Below, piece after piece: positions 51,524-60,180 of a DNA stretch of 64,000 bases. Positions within the stretch are counted from its first letter, which is position 1. The number at the start of each line of letters is the position of its first letter. The notes beneath the pieces were generated by a model. It did not search any database, was not told where the DNA came from, and saw only the letters and a list, made by a program, of their open reading frames with translations. The position numbers and the translations under genes are program-made. Source of the DNA: an uncultured Clostridia bacterium (GTDB lineage Bacteria; Bacillota; Clostridia; Peptostreptococcales; Anaerovoracaceae); the NCBI GenBank assembly GCA_938046095.1, contig CALIXS010000005.1:1-64000 (forward strand). Direction: 5' to 3'.

Positions 51524-51546
51524 GCCGCAGAGATGCGGCATTTTAT
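51524..51546 (+). terminator. Riboswitch expression-platform terminator
   Basis: GCCGCA (51524-51529) pairs with TGCGGC (51534-51539) over a GAGA loop, followed by ATTTTAT, 47 bases before the lipoprotein start codon. Confidence 0.65.
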
Positions 51547-51592
51547 ATTCGGTTTCATATAAGGTTATTTTATGTATTATAAGGAGAGAACA

Positions 51593-52780
51593 ATGAAGAA
51601 AACGATCGTATTAGTGCTTGCGGCATGTATGGTCATTGCTGCCCTTGCCGCTTGCGGAAATGACAAAGAAAAAACTTCCTCATCAGAAGGTTCCGAATCG
51701 ACTGAGGCGAATGCGGAGGATAAGGCTGCAGCGGATAAGGTTGCCGCGCTGATCGACGCGATTTATGTACAGGAAAGAACAGATAAGACGGACGAGCAGT
51801 GTGCCGATGCAAAGAAAGCGTGGGATAAACTTACGGATGCGCAAAAGGAGCTGGTAGAAGGGGAGAACGCCGATCCTGACTATTTCGGACGCGATACAGG
51901 TGATGCTTCACTTGACGATCCGCGCAATCAGGACGAAATAGGAGAAAAGGAAATCCTCGTAGTAAGCTTCGGTACATCGTTCAATGACAGCCGCGTAAAG
52001 GATATCAAGGGCGTCGAGGATGCCATCGCGGCGGCAAATCCGGAATGGGCGGTAAGAAGAGCTTTTACAGCTCAGATAATCATCAACCATATTCAGGCCA
52101 GAGACGGCGAGAAGATAGATAACATGGATCAGGCTCTCAAGAGAGCTGTGGACAATGGCGTAAAGAAGCTTATTCTCCAGCCTACACATCTTATGCACGG
52201 CGCGGAATACGACGAAATGAAAGAAGCCGTCGAAGCGTACAAGGACAAATTCGAGTCCGTTTCCATCGCTGAGCCTCTTCTCGGTGAAGTGGGCTCTGAC
52301 GCTGCGTCTATCAACGCCGACAAGGCGGCCGTAGCCGAGTATATTACGGATGCAGCTGTAAAAGCGTCGTCGTTTGACACGCGCGAGGCTGCAAAGGAAA
52401 GCGGGACTGCTTTCGTATTCATGGGACACGGGACATCACACACGGCGAACATTACGTACAGCCAGATGCAGACACAGATGAAAACGCTCGGATACGACAA
52501 CGTATTTATCGGCACTGTGGAAGGCAAGCCTGAGGAAACATCGGCAGAGAACGTTATTAAGGCTGTAAAGGAAGCAGGATATAAAAATGTGATCCTTCGC
52601 CCTCTTATGGTAGTTGCAGGCGATCACGCCAACAACGATATGGCAGGTGACGACGACGACTCGTGGAAGAGCATGTTCACTGATGCAGGTCTCAAGGTAG
52701 ATGTGCAGATCGAAGGACTTGGCAGGATTGAAGCAGTAGAGCAGCTTTATGTTGCGCACACCGCTGCTGTTATGAAATAG
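51593..52780 (+). CDS. cbiK: Exported CbiK-like cobaltochelatase lipoprotein
   Basis: The 395-residue protein has a lipoprotein signal (lipobox LAAC, cysteine 21), a serine/glutamate-rich linker, and a short helical module (about 45-90, AKKAWDKLTDAQKELV). A CbiK-type chelatase domain follows from about residue 117 (EILVVSFGTSFNDSR). The metal-site histidine regions QPTHLMHGAEY and FVFMGHGTSHTAN are intact. Cytoplasmic CbiK inserts cobalt into sirohydrochlorin; exported relatives include the Desulfovibrio periplasmic form and tetrapyrrole-handling lipoproteins such as Porphyromonas IhtB. AAGGAG precedes the ATG. It is under cobalamin riboswitch control, so a role in cobalt or corrinoid uptake is inferred. 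Confidence 0.9.
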   Translation: MKKTIVLVLAACMVIAALAACGNDKEKTSSSEGSESTEANAEDKAAADKVAALIDAIYVQERTDKTDEQCADAKKAWDKLTDAQKELVEGENADPDYFGRDTGDASLDDPRNQDEIGEKEILVVSFGTSFNDSRVKDIKGVEDAIAAANPEWAVRRAFTAQIIINHIQARDGEKIDNMDQALKRAVDNGVKKLILQPTHLMHGAEYDEMKEAVEAYKDKFESVSIAEPLLGEVGSDAASINADKAAVAEYITDAAVKASSFDTREAAKESGTAFVFMGHGTSHTANITYSQMQTQMKTLGYDNVFIGTVEGKPEETSAENVIKAVKEAGYKNVILRPLMVVAGDHANNDMAGDDDDSWKSMFTDAGLKVDVQIEGLGRIEAVEQLYVAHTAAVMK

Positions 52781-52815
52781 CCCGAAGGCTTTGACAGGAG
52801 TTGAATAAACTGTTT

Positions 52816-53334
52816 ATGAAACGTATTATGAAACGTATTATGTGTGCTATGCTTGCATTTATGACCGCAATAGTGATCGTATCATGCGGCGCTTCCGATA
52901 AAAGCAGCAGTGCACCGGCTTCGGAAAGCAGTTCACCTGCAGCGACAGAGTCGTCTGTTAACGCTTCAATACCGGACGGAGTATATGATGCCGATTTCAA
53001 TACTGACAGCAATATGTTCCATGTAAACGAGGCGAACAACGGAAAAGGAACGCTTACGGTAAAGGACGGCAAAATGACGATTCACGTCAGTCTTGTGTCA
53101 AAATCGATAGTGAATTTGTACCCCGGATCAGCCGAGGATGCAAAAAAAGACGATGCGGTTCTGATAGAGCCGACCACAGACACCGTAAAATACAGTGACG
53201 GAACGACCGAGGAGGTATATGGATTTGATATCCCGGTACCGGTGCTCGACAAGGAGTTCGACCTTGCGATAATTGGAACAAAGGGTGTCTGGTACGACCA
53301 CAAGGTCAGCGTTTCCAATCCTGAAGCGGAATAA
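52816..53334 (+). CDS. Small lipoprotein with a NEAT-like beta domain
   Basis: The protein (172 residues from this start) has a signal with lipobox VSC (cysteine about residue 24), a serine/alanine linker, and one beta-rich domain of about 115 residues (DGVYDADFNTDSNMFHVNEA to WYDHKVSVS). The pattern recalls small heme- or iron-binding surface domains, but the assignment is uncertain. The start is unclear: GGAG at 52797 abuts a TTG (52801), and two ATGs follow at 52816 and 52828 within a 12-bp tandem duplication. It lies 35 bases after the CbiK-like gene and shares its riboswitch. Confidence 0.78.
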   Translation: MKRIMKRIMCAMLAFMTAIVIVSCGASDKSSSAPASESSSPAATESSVNASIPDGVYDADFNTDSNMFHVNEANNGKGTLTVKDGKMTIHVSLVSKSIVNLYPGSAEDAKKDDAVLIEPTTDTVKYSDGTTEEVYGFDIPVPVLDKEFDLAIIGTKGVWYDHKVSVSNPEAE

Positions 53335-53396
53335 AATTGAAACATGGTATGCGAAGCTTTTATGGAAACCATAAGCTTAGCGCGTAATTACCCGAG

Positions 53397-53450
53397 GAGA
53401 GTGTCACAGGGGACAGTTATTGAACTGCCTTTCGCTGCACTCTCTTTTAT
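53397..53450 (+). terminator. Terminator of the cobalamin-controlled lipoprotein operon
   Basis: GAGAGTG (53397-53403) pairs with CACTCTC (53438-53444), with an inner CAGTT/AACTG hairpin, followed by TTTTATT. Confidence 0.78.
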
Positions 53451-53547
53451 TCTTGGCATTTTCCTTTATGCCCGGCGATGATCGGTAAGAGGTATTCCTC
53501 GCAGTGCTGCCCTGCAGAGCTGAGGATATGAGCGGACGAAAGTATAA

Positions 53548-54507
53548 TTACAGAAAGATTATAGCTCGGACAGGGCATACGGGAGCACAGTAGCCGCATC
53601 TGACGCAAAGGGCGGGGTTTATCCTTGCAAGCCCGTGTTCGCCGTACGATATGGCTCTGTTTGCACAGCGTGAAATGCAGGCGCCGCAGCCCTCACAGTC
53701 GCTTTGGTCGACGTATAACCGTTTTCCGCTTGTGTCGGGAATATAAGAAGTATCGAGGGAACCGTCAAAGTATGCGACGGCGGCATCGACATCTTTTTTG
53801 TTTGACATACCTATCATGACGGAGTCTATAGTGCCGAGACCGGTGACGTAATCGAGACATTTTCGGTATTCTGAGATCATATTGCCGCCGCCGAAAGCTT
53901 TCATCGCCATCGTTCCTTTGCCTGCAGCGCGGCAGGACTTAAGCCCCTCAGCCATCTCTTCGGCGGTGCCGGGCTCTTCGCCCTTTCTTATGCCGAGACC
54001 GTCTTTGTTTATAAGAGCAAATACGACATCAATATCGTCCATCCGGGCTGCGGCCGCGCACACATCGACATGATGAGTTGAAAGCCCGACCGCCTTTACG
54101 AGCTTTTGCTTTTTTGCATCTGACAGGGCGCGGAGCACACCTGAGCGGCATTCGAGATCGGATATGCCCCTGACCTCGTGCATGAGAAATATATCTATGC
54201 TGTCGAGACGGAGCTCTTTTAGACAGTCAACTACGGCTTTATATGCATCGCCGTAGTCCTTCGCGAGAGTTTTGCTGCATATTACGGGGCGCTCAATCAA
54301 TTCGAGCGCGGGCCGTATAAACCTGTATGTGTCGTAATACTGCGCGGTATCGAAAAAGTTTATTCCGCACTGAGACGCATAGGCGATGAGATGCGAACCT
54401 TCTTCGACGGACAGGTTTTTCTGCGAAAAACCCATCGTAAGTGTGCCCATGCCGACGGGTGTCACATATATATCAGTTTGGCCGAGTCTATTTTTATCCA
54501 TTTTCAT
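53548..54507 (-). CDS. Aldo/keto reductase with two 4Fe-4S clusters
   Basis: The 319-residue protein joins an aldo/keto reductase barrel (residues 1-260; FFDTAQYYDTY with the catalytic tyrosine, SKTLAKDY with the lysine, and FLMHEV with the histidine) to a ferredoxin-like tail with CEGCGACISRC and CVRCGYCAPVC. This fused type occurs in anaerobes; the natural substrate is unknown. It starts 11 bases after the preceding gene's stop with little binding site of its own, so it is probably coupled to it. Confidence 0.92.
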   Translation of the reverse strand: MKMDKNRLGQTDIYVTPVGMGTLTMGFSQKNLSVEEGSHLIAYASQCGINFFDTAQYYDTYRFIRPALELIERPVICSKTLAKDYGDAYKAVVDCLKELRLDSIDIFLMHEVRGISDLECRSGVLRALSDAKKQKLVKAVGLSTHHVDVCAAAARMDDIDVVFALINKDGLGIRKGEEPGTAEEMAEGLKSCRAAGKGTMAMKAFGGGNMISEYRKCLDYVTGLGTIDSVMIGMSNKKDVDAAVAYFDGSLDTSYIPDTSGKRLYVDQSDCEGCGACISRCANRAISYGEHGLARINPALCVRCGYCAPVCPVRAIIFL

Positions 54508-54518
54508 ATCATTCGGTT

Positions 54519-55325
54519 TTAAGCATTCTCATATCCTTCGGCTTCAAAAGTATGGTTGAATTTTTCTCCGAGGCTGCGGTACCTGCCTTCGAGGTAGCCG
54601 CTGTATTTTTCGATCAAAGAGGCTGCGTTCTGTACTGCGGCGATCAAAAGCCCTTCGAGCATTTTGTCGCTGTCGAGGCAGTCGGCGCGCAGTTCAGTTG
54701 ATGTCACAATACCGCCGAATCTCTTTTTGACAGGTATGCGTGAGGCAAGCGCGGCGCATATCCGCAGCGGCGGGGGCGGGAACATGAGCAGATTGGAGAA
54801 ACGTATAAAAGAAGCTATACTTTTTCTGACCTCCGATACGGAAAGGCCGGGAAAGAAAGGCGCTATGACACGCGCCGTTTCGGTATCGGCTCTCAGGTGC
54901 GCAGTGTAGATGCCCGGGTGCAAAGTTCTGTTATCCTTGAGCATCAGATATTTTTCGAATTCCGCCTCGACTGTCATGTGCGGAATATTTGATGTGTCAA
55001 TTTTTTGCTGAATATAGGTGTGGCACGCGTGGTCGAGAGCATAATGGCAGACAAAGCCATAAAGCCAGGCTTTTGCATCAGGGGAGGAGGATTGCGGGAT
55101 GTCGGCGCTTTGTTCGAAAAAAACGGAGGCCTTGGCGTAATGGATGTCGTGTGCGGTACGGTTGACACGTCCAGGGAGCCACGGTCTGTAATAGAAGAAC
55201 ATATCCGGACCGTGCAGTCCGAGGTCAAACAAGTGATCGTGAGCTTCTGTCAGTTTTTTCGTTTCTTCGGGCAGTATATCACGGACGAAATGTCCGAATT
55301 TAAGGTGTGCGTACATTGCCGGCAT
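54519..55325 (-). CDS. Zinc-dependent phospholipase C-like protein
   Basis: The 268-residue protein belongs to the zinc-dependent phospholipase C family (PF00882-like): HLKFGHFV, HGPDMFFYY and WLYGFVCHYALDHACHTYI supply histidine and aspartate ligands. It has no signal peptide, unlike secreted clostridial toxins, so it is probably an intracellular housekeeping relative. GAGGGA precedes the ATG. The aldo/keto reductase follows in the same transcript. Confidence 0.85.
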   Translation of the reverse strand: MPAMYAHLKFGHFVRDILPEETKKLTEAHDHLFDLGLHGPDMFFYYRPWLPGRVNRTAHDIHYAKASVFFEQSADIPQSSSPDAKAWLYGFVCHYALDHACHTYIQQKIDTSNIPHMTVEAEFEKYLMLKDNRTLHPGIYTAHLRADTETARVIAPFFPGLSVSEVRKSIASFIRFSNLLMFPPPPLRICAALASRIPVKKRFGGIVTSTELRADCLDSDKMLEGLLIAAVQNAASLIEKYSGYLEGRYRSLGEKFNHTFEAEGYENA

Positions 55326-55364
55326 AGGCTGTCCCTCCTATGCTGAATATTTTATCACAGCGGC

Positions 55365-55393
55365 TTGTAAAATGCGATGCTCTGAATTATTAT
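55365..55393 (+). promoter_or_regulatory. Promoter of the lipid kinase gene
   Basis: TTGTAA (55365-55370) and TATTAT (55388-55393) are separated by 17 bases. Confidence 0.72.
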
Positions 55394-55415
55394 AGAGGCA
55401 GTATTGGAGAGCAGT

Positions 55416-56357
55416 ATGAAATATTACTTTTTTGTTAATCCCGCGGCCGGACAGGGCAAGGGGACAGATAAGCTTATAGCGAAGATAGATGACGCTTTTG
55501 AAACGCGCGGTGAGGAGTACGGCATTATTTTGACCGACGCGGCGGGTGACGGCGAAAAACGTGCCCGCGAGATATGCATGGAGCTTGCCGGAGAAGAAGC
55601 GAGAATTTATGCCTGCGGAGGTGACGGTACTGCCGGAGAGATAGTTAATGGCATTTACGGGTACGATAATGTCGCTTTCGGCATTGTGCCTATAGGATCA
55701 GGCAACGATACCGTCAGAAATTTTCCGGAGGCGGGAGATTTTCTTGATATCGATTCACAGATAGAGGGGACTGATTGCAGAATAGATCTGATGAGGTTCA
55801 GAGGTTCGATAGACGACCGCGAACAGACGAGGTACTGTATCAATATGTTCAATATAGGCTTCGACTGTAATACCGTTGAGCTTGCCGCACGCCTGAAGAC
55901 AAAGCCGTTAATAGCGGGGTCCGTCGCTTATCTTATGGCGGTCGCAGGGATGCTGATACAGAAGAAGGCGACGACGCTCAGAATAACCGTGGACGGTGAG
56001 ATCATACGCGACGGCGACCTCCTGCTCACCGCCGTATGCAACGGCTCTTATTGTGGCGGAGGAGTAAAGTCCACCCCTCAGGCTCGTATAGACGACGGGT
56101 TAATAGACATGATCGTGATAAACGACGTTACCCGGCGTGAGTTCATAAAGCTCTTTCCTAAGTACAGGAGCGGAACATATCCTGATATGCCCGGTATAGA
56201 AAAGGTGATAGAGCACTATCGCGGCAGGGGGATAAGGCTTGAACCGCACAAGTCGAAGGATTTCTTTATATGTGCCGACGGAGAAATATTGCTGACGACG
56301 GGCGTGGATATCACAATATGCCCGTCCGCGCTGAGGTTTATCGTTCCGACGGCATGA
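55416..56357 (+). CDS. YegS/DagK-type lipid kinase
   Basis: The 313-residue protein has the diacylglycerol kinase catalytic motifs FVNPAAGQGKG, ACGGDGTAGEIVNG and PIGSGNDTVRN, with a C-terminal beta-sandwich. Family members phosphorylate diacylglycerol or related lipids at the membrane. The frame begins at a TTG (55404), but GGAGAG lies before the ATG at 55416. It is transcribed alone, before the FMN riboswitch. Confidence 0.9.
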   Translation: MKYYFFVNPAAGQGKGTDKLIAKIDDAFETRGEEYGIILTDAAGDGEKRAREICMELAGEEARIYACGGDGTAGEIVNGIYGYDNVAFGIVPIGSGNDTVRNFPEAGDFLDIDSQIEGTDCRIDLMRFRGSIDDREQTRYCINMFNIGFDCNTVELAARLKTKPLIAGSVAYLMAVAGMLIQKKATTLRITVDGEIIRDGDLLLTAVCNGSYCGGGVKSTPQARIDDGLIDMIVINDVTRREFIKLFPKYRSGTYPDMPGIEKVIEHYRGRGIRLEPHKSKDFFICADGEILLTTGVDITICPSALRFIVPTA

Positions 56358-56425
56358 ACGCGGTGATGATCGTATTGCGTTATCGGCAGTAATCGCAAGT
56401 AATCGCAGAAGTTACAAAATCCGTA

Positions 56426-56454
56426 TTGACAAGAGTCGCAACAGGTAATAATAT
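56426..56454 (+). promoter_or_regulatory. Promoter of the riboflavin operon
   Basis: TTGACA (56426-56431) and TAATAT (56449-56454) are 17 bases apart, just before the FMN riboswitch. Confidence 0.85.
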
Positions 56455-56470
56455 AAACAGAGTGATAATA

Positions 56471-56578
56471 ACTTCGGGGCAGGGTGCAAATCCCTACCGG
56501 CGGTACAGCCCGCGAGCCGTTTACGGCACGATCCGTTGAGATTACGGAGCCGACAGTATAGTCTGGATGAGAGAAGCT
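56471..56578 (+). promoter_or_regulatory. FMN riboswitch (RFN element)
   Basis: Conserved blocks are all present: CTTCGGGGCAGGGTGCAAAT, CCCTACCGGCGGT, AGCCCGCGAGCC, GATCCGTTGAGATT, and GGAGCCGACAGTATAGTCTG to GAGAGAAG. FMN binding should favour the downstream terminator and switch off ribDEBAH. Confidence 0.97.
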
Positions 56579-56612
56579 TATACATCGTAATTTTGAACGA
56601 TAAGTTTTTGGT

Positions 56613-56638
56613 GAGCCCCGTTTGAGCGGGGCTCTTTT
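56613..56638 (+). terminator. FMN riboswitch terminator
   Basis: GAGCCCCG (56613-56620) pairs with CGGGGCTC (56627-56634) around a short loop, followed by TTTT. It ends transcription before ribD when FMN is bound. Confidence 0.93.
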
Positions 56639-56726
56639 GGTTCGCCCGTCATTGGAGTTTTCCTGCGTGAAAACAGTCGGGCGTCGCGAAAAAGGACTTT
56701 TGCCGCATTGCAGGGAGAAGATTATT

Positions 56727-57830
56727 ATGCATGAGGAGTACATGCTGAGAGCCATAGAGCTCGCACGGAAGGGTGAAGGGAGCTGCCATCCCAATCCGAA
56801 GGTGGGGGCTGTCATCGTCAGCGGCGGGCGGATAATAGGCGAGGGGTATCACGCAAGGTGCGGAGAGCTTCACGCTGAAAGAAACGCGATCGCCTCTTTG
56901 ACTGAAAGCGCCGAAGGCGCCACGATGTATGTTACGCTCGAGCCGTGCTGTCATTACGGAAAGACGCCGCCGTGTACACAGGCGATAATAGAGAACAAAA
57001 TAGCGCTAGTCGTGATAGGTTCGCGTGACCCTAATCCGCTCGTCGCCGGAAGAGGTGTCAGCCGGCTCAGGGCTGCGGGCATAGAGGTCATCGAGGATTT
57101 CATGCGAAGCGAGTGTGATGCGCTTAACCGTGTTTTTTTTCACTTCATAACGACGGGAAAACCTTATGTAAGGTTAAAATATGCGATGACGGCGGACGGC
57201 AAGATCGCTACGAGGACGGGAGCATCCAAATGGATAACGGGCGAAGATGCGAGGAAAAGAGTTCACGAGCTCAGGAATGCAGATATGGCGATAATGGTGG
57301 GCATAGGGACGGTGATTGCGGACGATCCGGTGCTCAACTGCAGAAGTGAGGGCGGATGCGATCCGACAAGGGTGATACTTGACAGCAGGCTTAAGATACC
57401 GCTCGGCTCCAGAATTGTAAGGACGGCAGATCATATTGATACGATAATCGCGGCGGCGGTGCCGGACGCGGCAAAGGAGAAGCAGCTCGCCGAGCACGGC
57501 GTCAGAGTGATGTATATGCCGGGAGATGACGGCAGGGTTGATGTGAAAGCTTTGCTCGATGAACTCGGGAGAGAAAAAATAGATTCGGTGCTCGTAGAGG
57601 GCGGATCAACTGTCAATATGAGTATGCTCGCTACGGGGTACGTCAGCGAGGTAGATATGTTTATCGCTCCGAAAATATTCGGCGGAACGGCGTGCTCGCC
57701 AGTCGGAGGCGAAGGCATAGCTGTGCCGGACGAAGCGTACGGGTTTTCATTCAACTCCGTTGAACGTCTTGGCGACGATATGCTTATTGTCATGACACCA
57801 AAGGAGAGGTTATGTTCACGGGAATTATAG
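56727..57830 (+). CDS. ribD: Riboflavin biosynthesis deaminase/reductase
   Basis: Two-domain enzyme: the N-terminal zinc deaminase (HAERNAIASL, then EPCCHYGKTPPCT) acts on 2,5-diamino-6-ribosylamino-pyrimidinone 5'-phosphate, and the C-terminal reductase (from about residue 150, VRLKYAMTADGKIA) reduces the ribose. The 367-residue length is normal. GGGAG precedes the ATG at 56727. It overlaps ribE by 19 bases. Confidence 0.96.
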   Translation: MHEEYMLRAIELARKGEGSCHPNPKVGAVIVSGGRIIGEGYHARCGELHAERNAIASLTESAEGATMYVTLEPCCHYGKTPPCTQAIIENKIALVVIGSRDPNPLVAGRGVSRLRAAGIEVIEDFMRSECDALNRVFFHFITTGKPYVRLKYAMTADGKIATRTGASKWITGEDARKRVHELRNADMAIMVGIGTVIADDPVLNCRSEGGCDPTRVILDSRLKIPLGSRIVRTADHIDTIIAAAVPDAAKEKQLAEHGVRVMYMPGDDGRVDVKALLDELGREKIDSVLVEGGSTVNMSMLATGYVSEVDMFIAPKIFGGTACSPVGGEGIAVPDEAYGFSFNSVERLGDDMLIVMTPKERLCSREL

Positions 57831-58462
57831 AAGAAAAGGGGCGGATAATTTCTTCCGACATATATTTATCGGGGCGTATTTCGGTAAAGGCCGGGCTCGT
57901 ACTCGACGGAACTGGGATCGGCGACAGTATCGCAGTAAACGGAGTATGCCTCACAGTCGTGCAGATTCGCCGGGACGGTTTTGTTGCGGATGTTATGCCG
58001 GAGACGGCCGGGCGCAGCAATCTTGGCAGCCTTCAGCCGGGCGATGAGGTAAACCTCGAACGGGCCATGGCATCCGACGGAAGGTTCGGAGGGCATATCG
58101 TGTCCGGTCATATAGACGGTACCGGAACGGTAGAGTCCATGAGTACGGACGGCAACGCTGTCCGGGTATCAGTAAGAACCTCTCCGGAGATACTCAAGCT
58201 CATCGTAGAGAAAGGCTCGATCGCTATCGACGGTATAAGTTTGACAGTTGTATACGTCGACGGTGAGAGGTTTAAGGTATCGTTGATACCGCACACCGGT
58301 TCGGAAACGACGCTGCTTGCCAGAAAAGCTGGCGATGTCGTGAACCTCGAGAACGATATCATCGGCAAGTACGTACAGAAGCTGTTCGGTGCAGCACCGG
58401 AAAGTCATGATGATGTATCTGACGGAATAACTATGGAATTTCTTGAACAGTATGGGATATAG
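57812..58462 (+). CDS. ribE: Riboflavin synthase alpha subunit
   Basis: Dismutates two molecules of 6,7-dimethyl-8-ribityllumazine to riboflavin. The 216-residue protein starts MFTGIIEEKG and has two lumazine-binding repeats (VNGVCLTV and IDGISLTV), each with GGHIVSGHIDGTG or its equivalent. It overlaps ribD and is followed by ribBA after eight bases. Confidence 0.96.
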   Translation: MFTGIIEEKGRIISSDIYLSGRISVKAGLVLDGTGIGDSIAVNGVCLTVVQIRRDGFVADVMPETAGRSNLGSLQPGDEVNLERAMASDGRFGGHIVSGHIDGTGTVESMSTDGNAVRVSVRTSPEILKLIVEKGSIAIDGISLTVVYVDGERFKVSLIPHTGSETTLLARKAGDVVNLENDIIGKYVQKLFGAAPESHDDVSDGITMEFLEQYGI

Positions 58463-58470
58463 GAGGAAAA

Positions 58471-59685
58471 ATGGCTGAACATAAATACGCTGCAATCGAA
58501 GAAGCAATAAAGGAGCTCCGGGAGGGAAGAATCATCCTTTGTACGGACGACCCGGAACGGGAGAACGAGGGCGACATGATATGCGCGGCTCGGTTTGCCA
58601 CGCAGAAAAACATAAATTTTATGGCGAGCAAGGCTAAAGGGCTGATCTGCACGCCGATGAGCGCTGGTGTCGCAAGGCGTCTCGGCCTGCCTCCCATGGT
58701 ATCGGAGAATACCGATAACCACGAGACGGCGTTTACCGTATCGATAGATCATAAGGATACGACTACGGGCATATCGGCAAAAGAACGGTCGTATACGATG
58801 ATGAAATGCGTGGATAAGGCGACAAAACCGGAGGATATGAGACGGCCGGGCCACGTCTTTCCTTTGATCGCGAGGCGGGGAGGTGTACTCGTAAGAAACG
58901 GACATACCGAGGCGACAGTCGATCTGCTGAGGCTCGCGGGCATGGACGAGTGCGGCGTATGCTGTGAGGTCATGGATGATGACGGTACTATGATGAGGAC
59001 GCCGAAGCTCTGGGAAATGGCTGATGAGTACGGCCTCAAATTTATAACGATAAAAGAACTGCAGAACTATTGCCGCATCCACGAGACGCACGTGATAAGA
59101 GAGGCGGTGGCGGGTTTGCCGACAAAATACGGTGAATTCAAGCTTTGCGGATATATAAACGACATCACGGGTGAGCACCACGTCGCACTCGTTAAGGGAG
59201 ACATAGGCGACGGACGCGATGTGTTGTGCAGGGTCCATTCGGAGTGCCTGACAGGCGACACGTTCGGGTCGCTCAGATGCGACTGCGGCCTGCAGCTCGA
59301 AACGTCGCTCGAGATGATCGAAAAAGAGGGACGCGGAATATTGCTCTACATGCGTCAGGAGGGCAGAGGCATCGGACTTATAAACAAGATCAAAGCATAT
59401 GCGCTTCAGGAAAAAGGTTACGATACGGTCGAGGCCAACGTTAAGCTCGGCTTTGCCCCCGATCTCAGGGAATATTGGGTCGGTGCGCAGATACTCAGAG
59501 ATCTCGGCTGCAAATCGCTGCGCCTGCTCACCAATAACCCCGACAAGGTGTACGGACTTTCGGACTTCGGACTCGAAATCGAAAGAAGAGTTCCTATCGA
59601 GATAGCGCCTCAGAAGTATGACCGTACATATCTCGAGACGAAAAAAACAAAAATGGGACATATTTTTAACGAAATAAATCTTTAA
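58471..59685 (+). CDS. ribBA: DHBP synthase / GTP cyclohydrolase II
   Basis: Bifunctional enzyme. The N-terminal half makes 3,4-dihydroxy-2-butanone 4-phosphate (DDPERENEGDMICAA and HTEATVDL). The C-terminal half opens GTP (VHSECLTGDTFGSLRCDCG with the zinc cysteines, RQEGRGIGL). The 404-residue length is usual. AGGAGG lies before the ATG. Confidence 0.97.
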   Translation: MAEHKYAAIEEAIKELREGRIILCTDDPERENEGDMICAARFATQKNINFMASKAKGLICTPMSAGVARRLGLPPMVSENTDNHETAFTVSIDHKDTTTGISAKERSYTMMKCVDKATKPEDMRRPGHVFPLIARRGGVLVRNGHTEATVDLLRLAGMDECGVCCEVMDDDGTMMRTPKLWEMADEYGLKFITIKELQNYCRIHETHVIREAVAGLPTKYGEFKLCGYINDITGEHHVALVKGDIGDGRDVLCRVHSECLTGDTFGSLRCDCGLQLETSLEMIEKEGRGILLYMRQEGRGIGLINKIKAYALQEKGYDTVEANVKLGFAPDLREYWVGAQILRDLGCKSLRLLTNNPDKVYGLSDFGLEIERRVPIEIAPQKYDRTYLETKKTKMGHIFNEINL

Positions 59686-59703
59686 GAGCAAGGAGAAATC
59701 AAA

Positions 59704-60180
59704 ATGGAAAACATCAATGTCATCGAGGGTAAGGTAGTAGCAAAAAAAGGCATGAAGGTCGCAATAGTCGCATCGCGTTTTAACGAGATAATAGTCAGCA
59801 AGCTTCTCGGAGGGGCGATAGACGGGCTCGTGAGGCACAATGTCGAAGAGAAGAATGTGACGGCGGCCTGGGTACCGGGCGCGTTCGAGATCCCGACAGC
59901 GGCGCAGAAAATGGCGGCATCGGGCAAATACGATGCTGTGATCTGTCTGGGTGCCGTAATAAGAGGGCAGACCTCACATTACGATTATGTCTGCAGCGAG
60001 GTTAGCAAGGGCATCGCGCAGGTATCGCTGCACACTGAAGTTCCTGTAATGTTCGGTATTTTGACGACGGATACGATAGAACAGGCGATAGCGCGCGCAG
60101 GAAGCAAGGCCGGCAATAAAGGATACGACTGCGCTCTTTCGGCGATAGAGATGGTGAATCTTCTGGAGCAGATACAATGA
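59704..60180 (+). CDS. ribH: 6,7-dimethyl-8-ribityllumazine synthase
   Basis: Condenses the RibA/D branch pyrimidine with dihydroxybutanone phosphate. The 158-residue protein has VASRFNEIIV, WVPGAFEIP, GAVIRGQTSHYDYVC and FGILTTDT, all standard. It likely assembles as an icosahedral shell. The following HAD gene starts inside its last codons (ATGA overlap). Confidence 0.97.
   Translation: MENINVIEGKVVAKKGMKVAIVASRFNEIIVSKLLGGAIDGLVRHNVEEKNVTAAWVPGAFEIPTAAQKMAASGKYDAVICLGAVIRGQTSHYDYVCSEVSKGIAQVSLHTEVPVMFGILTTDTIEQAIARAGSKAGNKGYDCALSAIEMVNLLEQIQ

Noticed and set aside
58405..59838. Minus-strand open frame of 477 codons opposite ribBA
   Set aside because: It is antisense to a certain gene and the product shows no domain.
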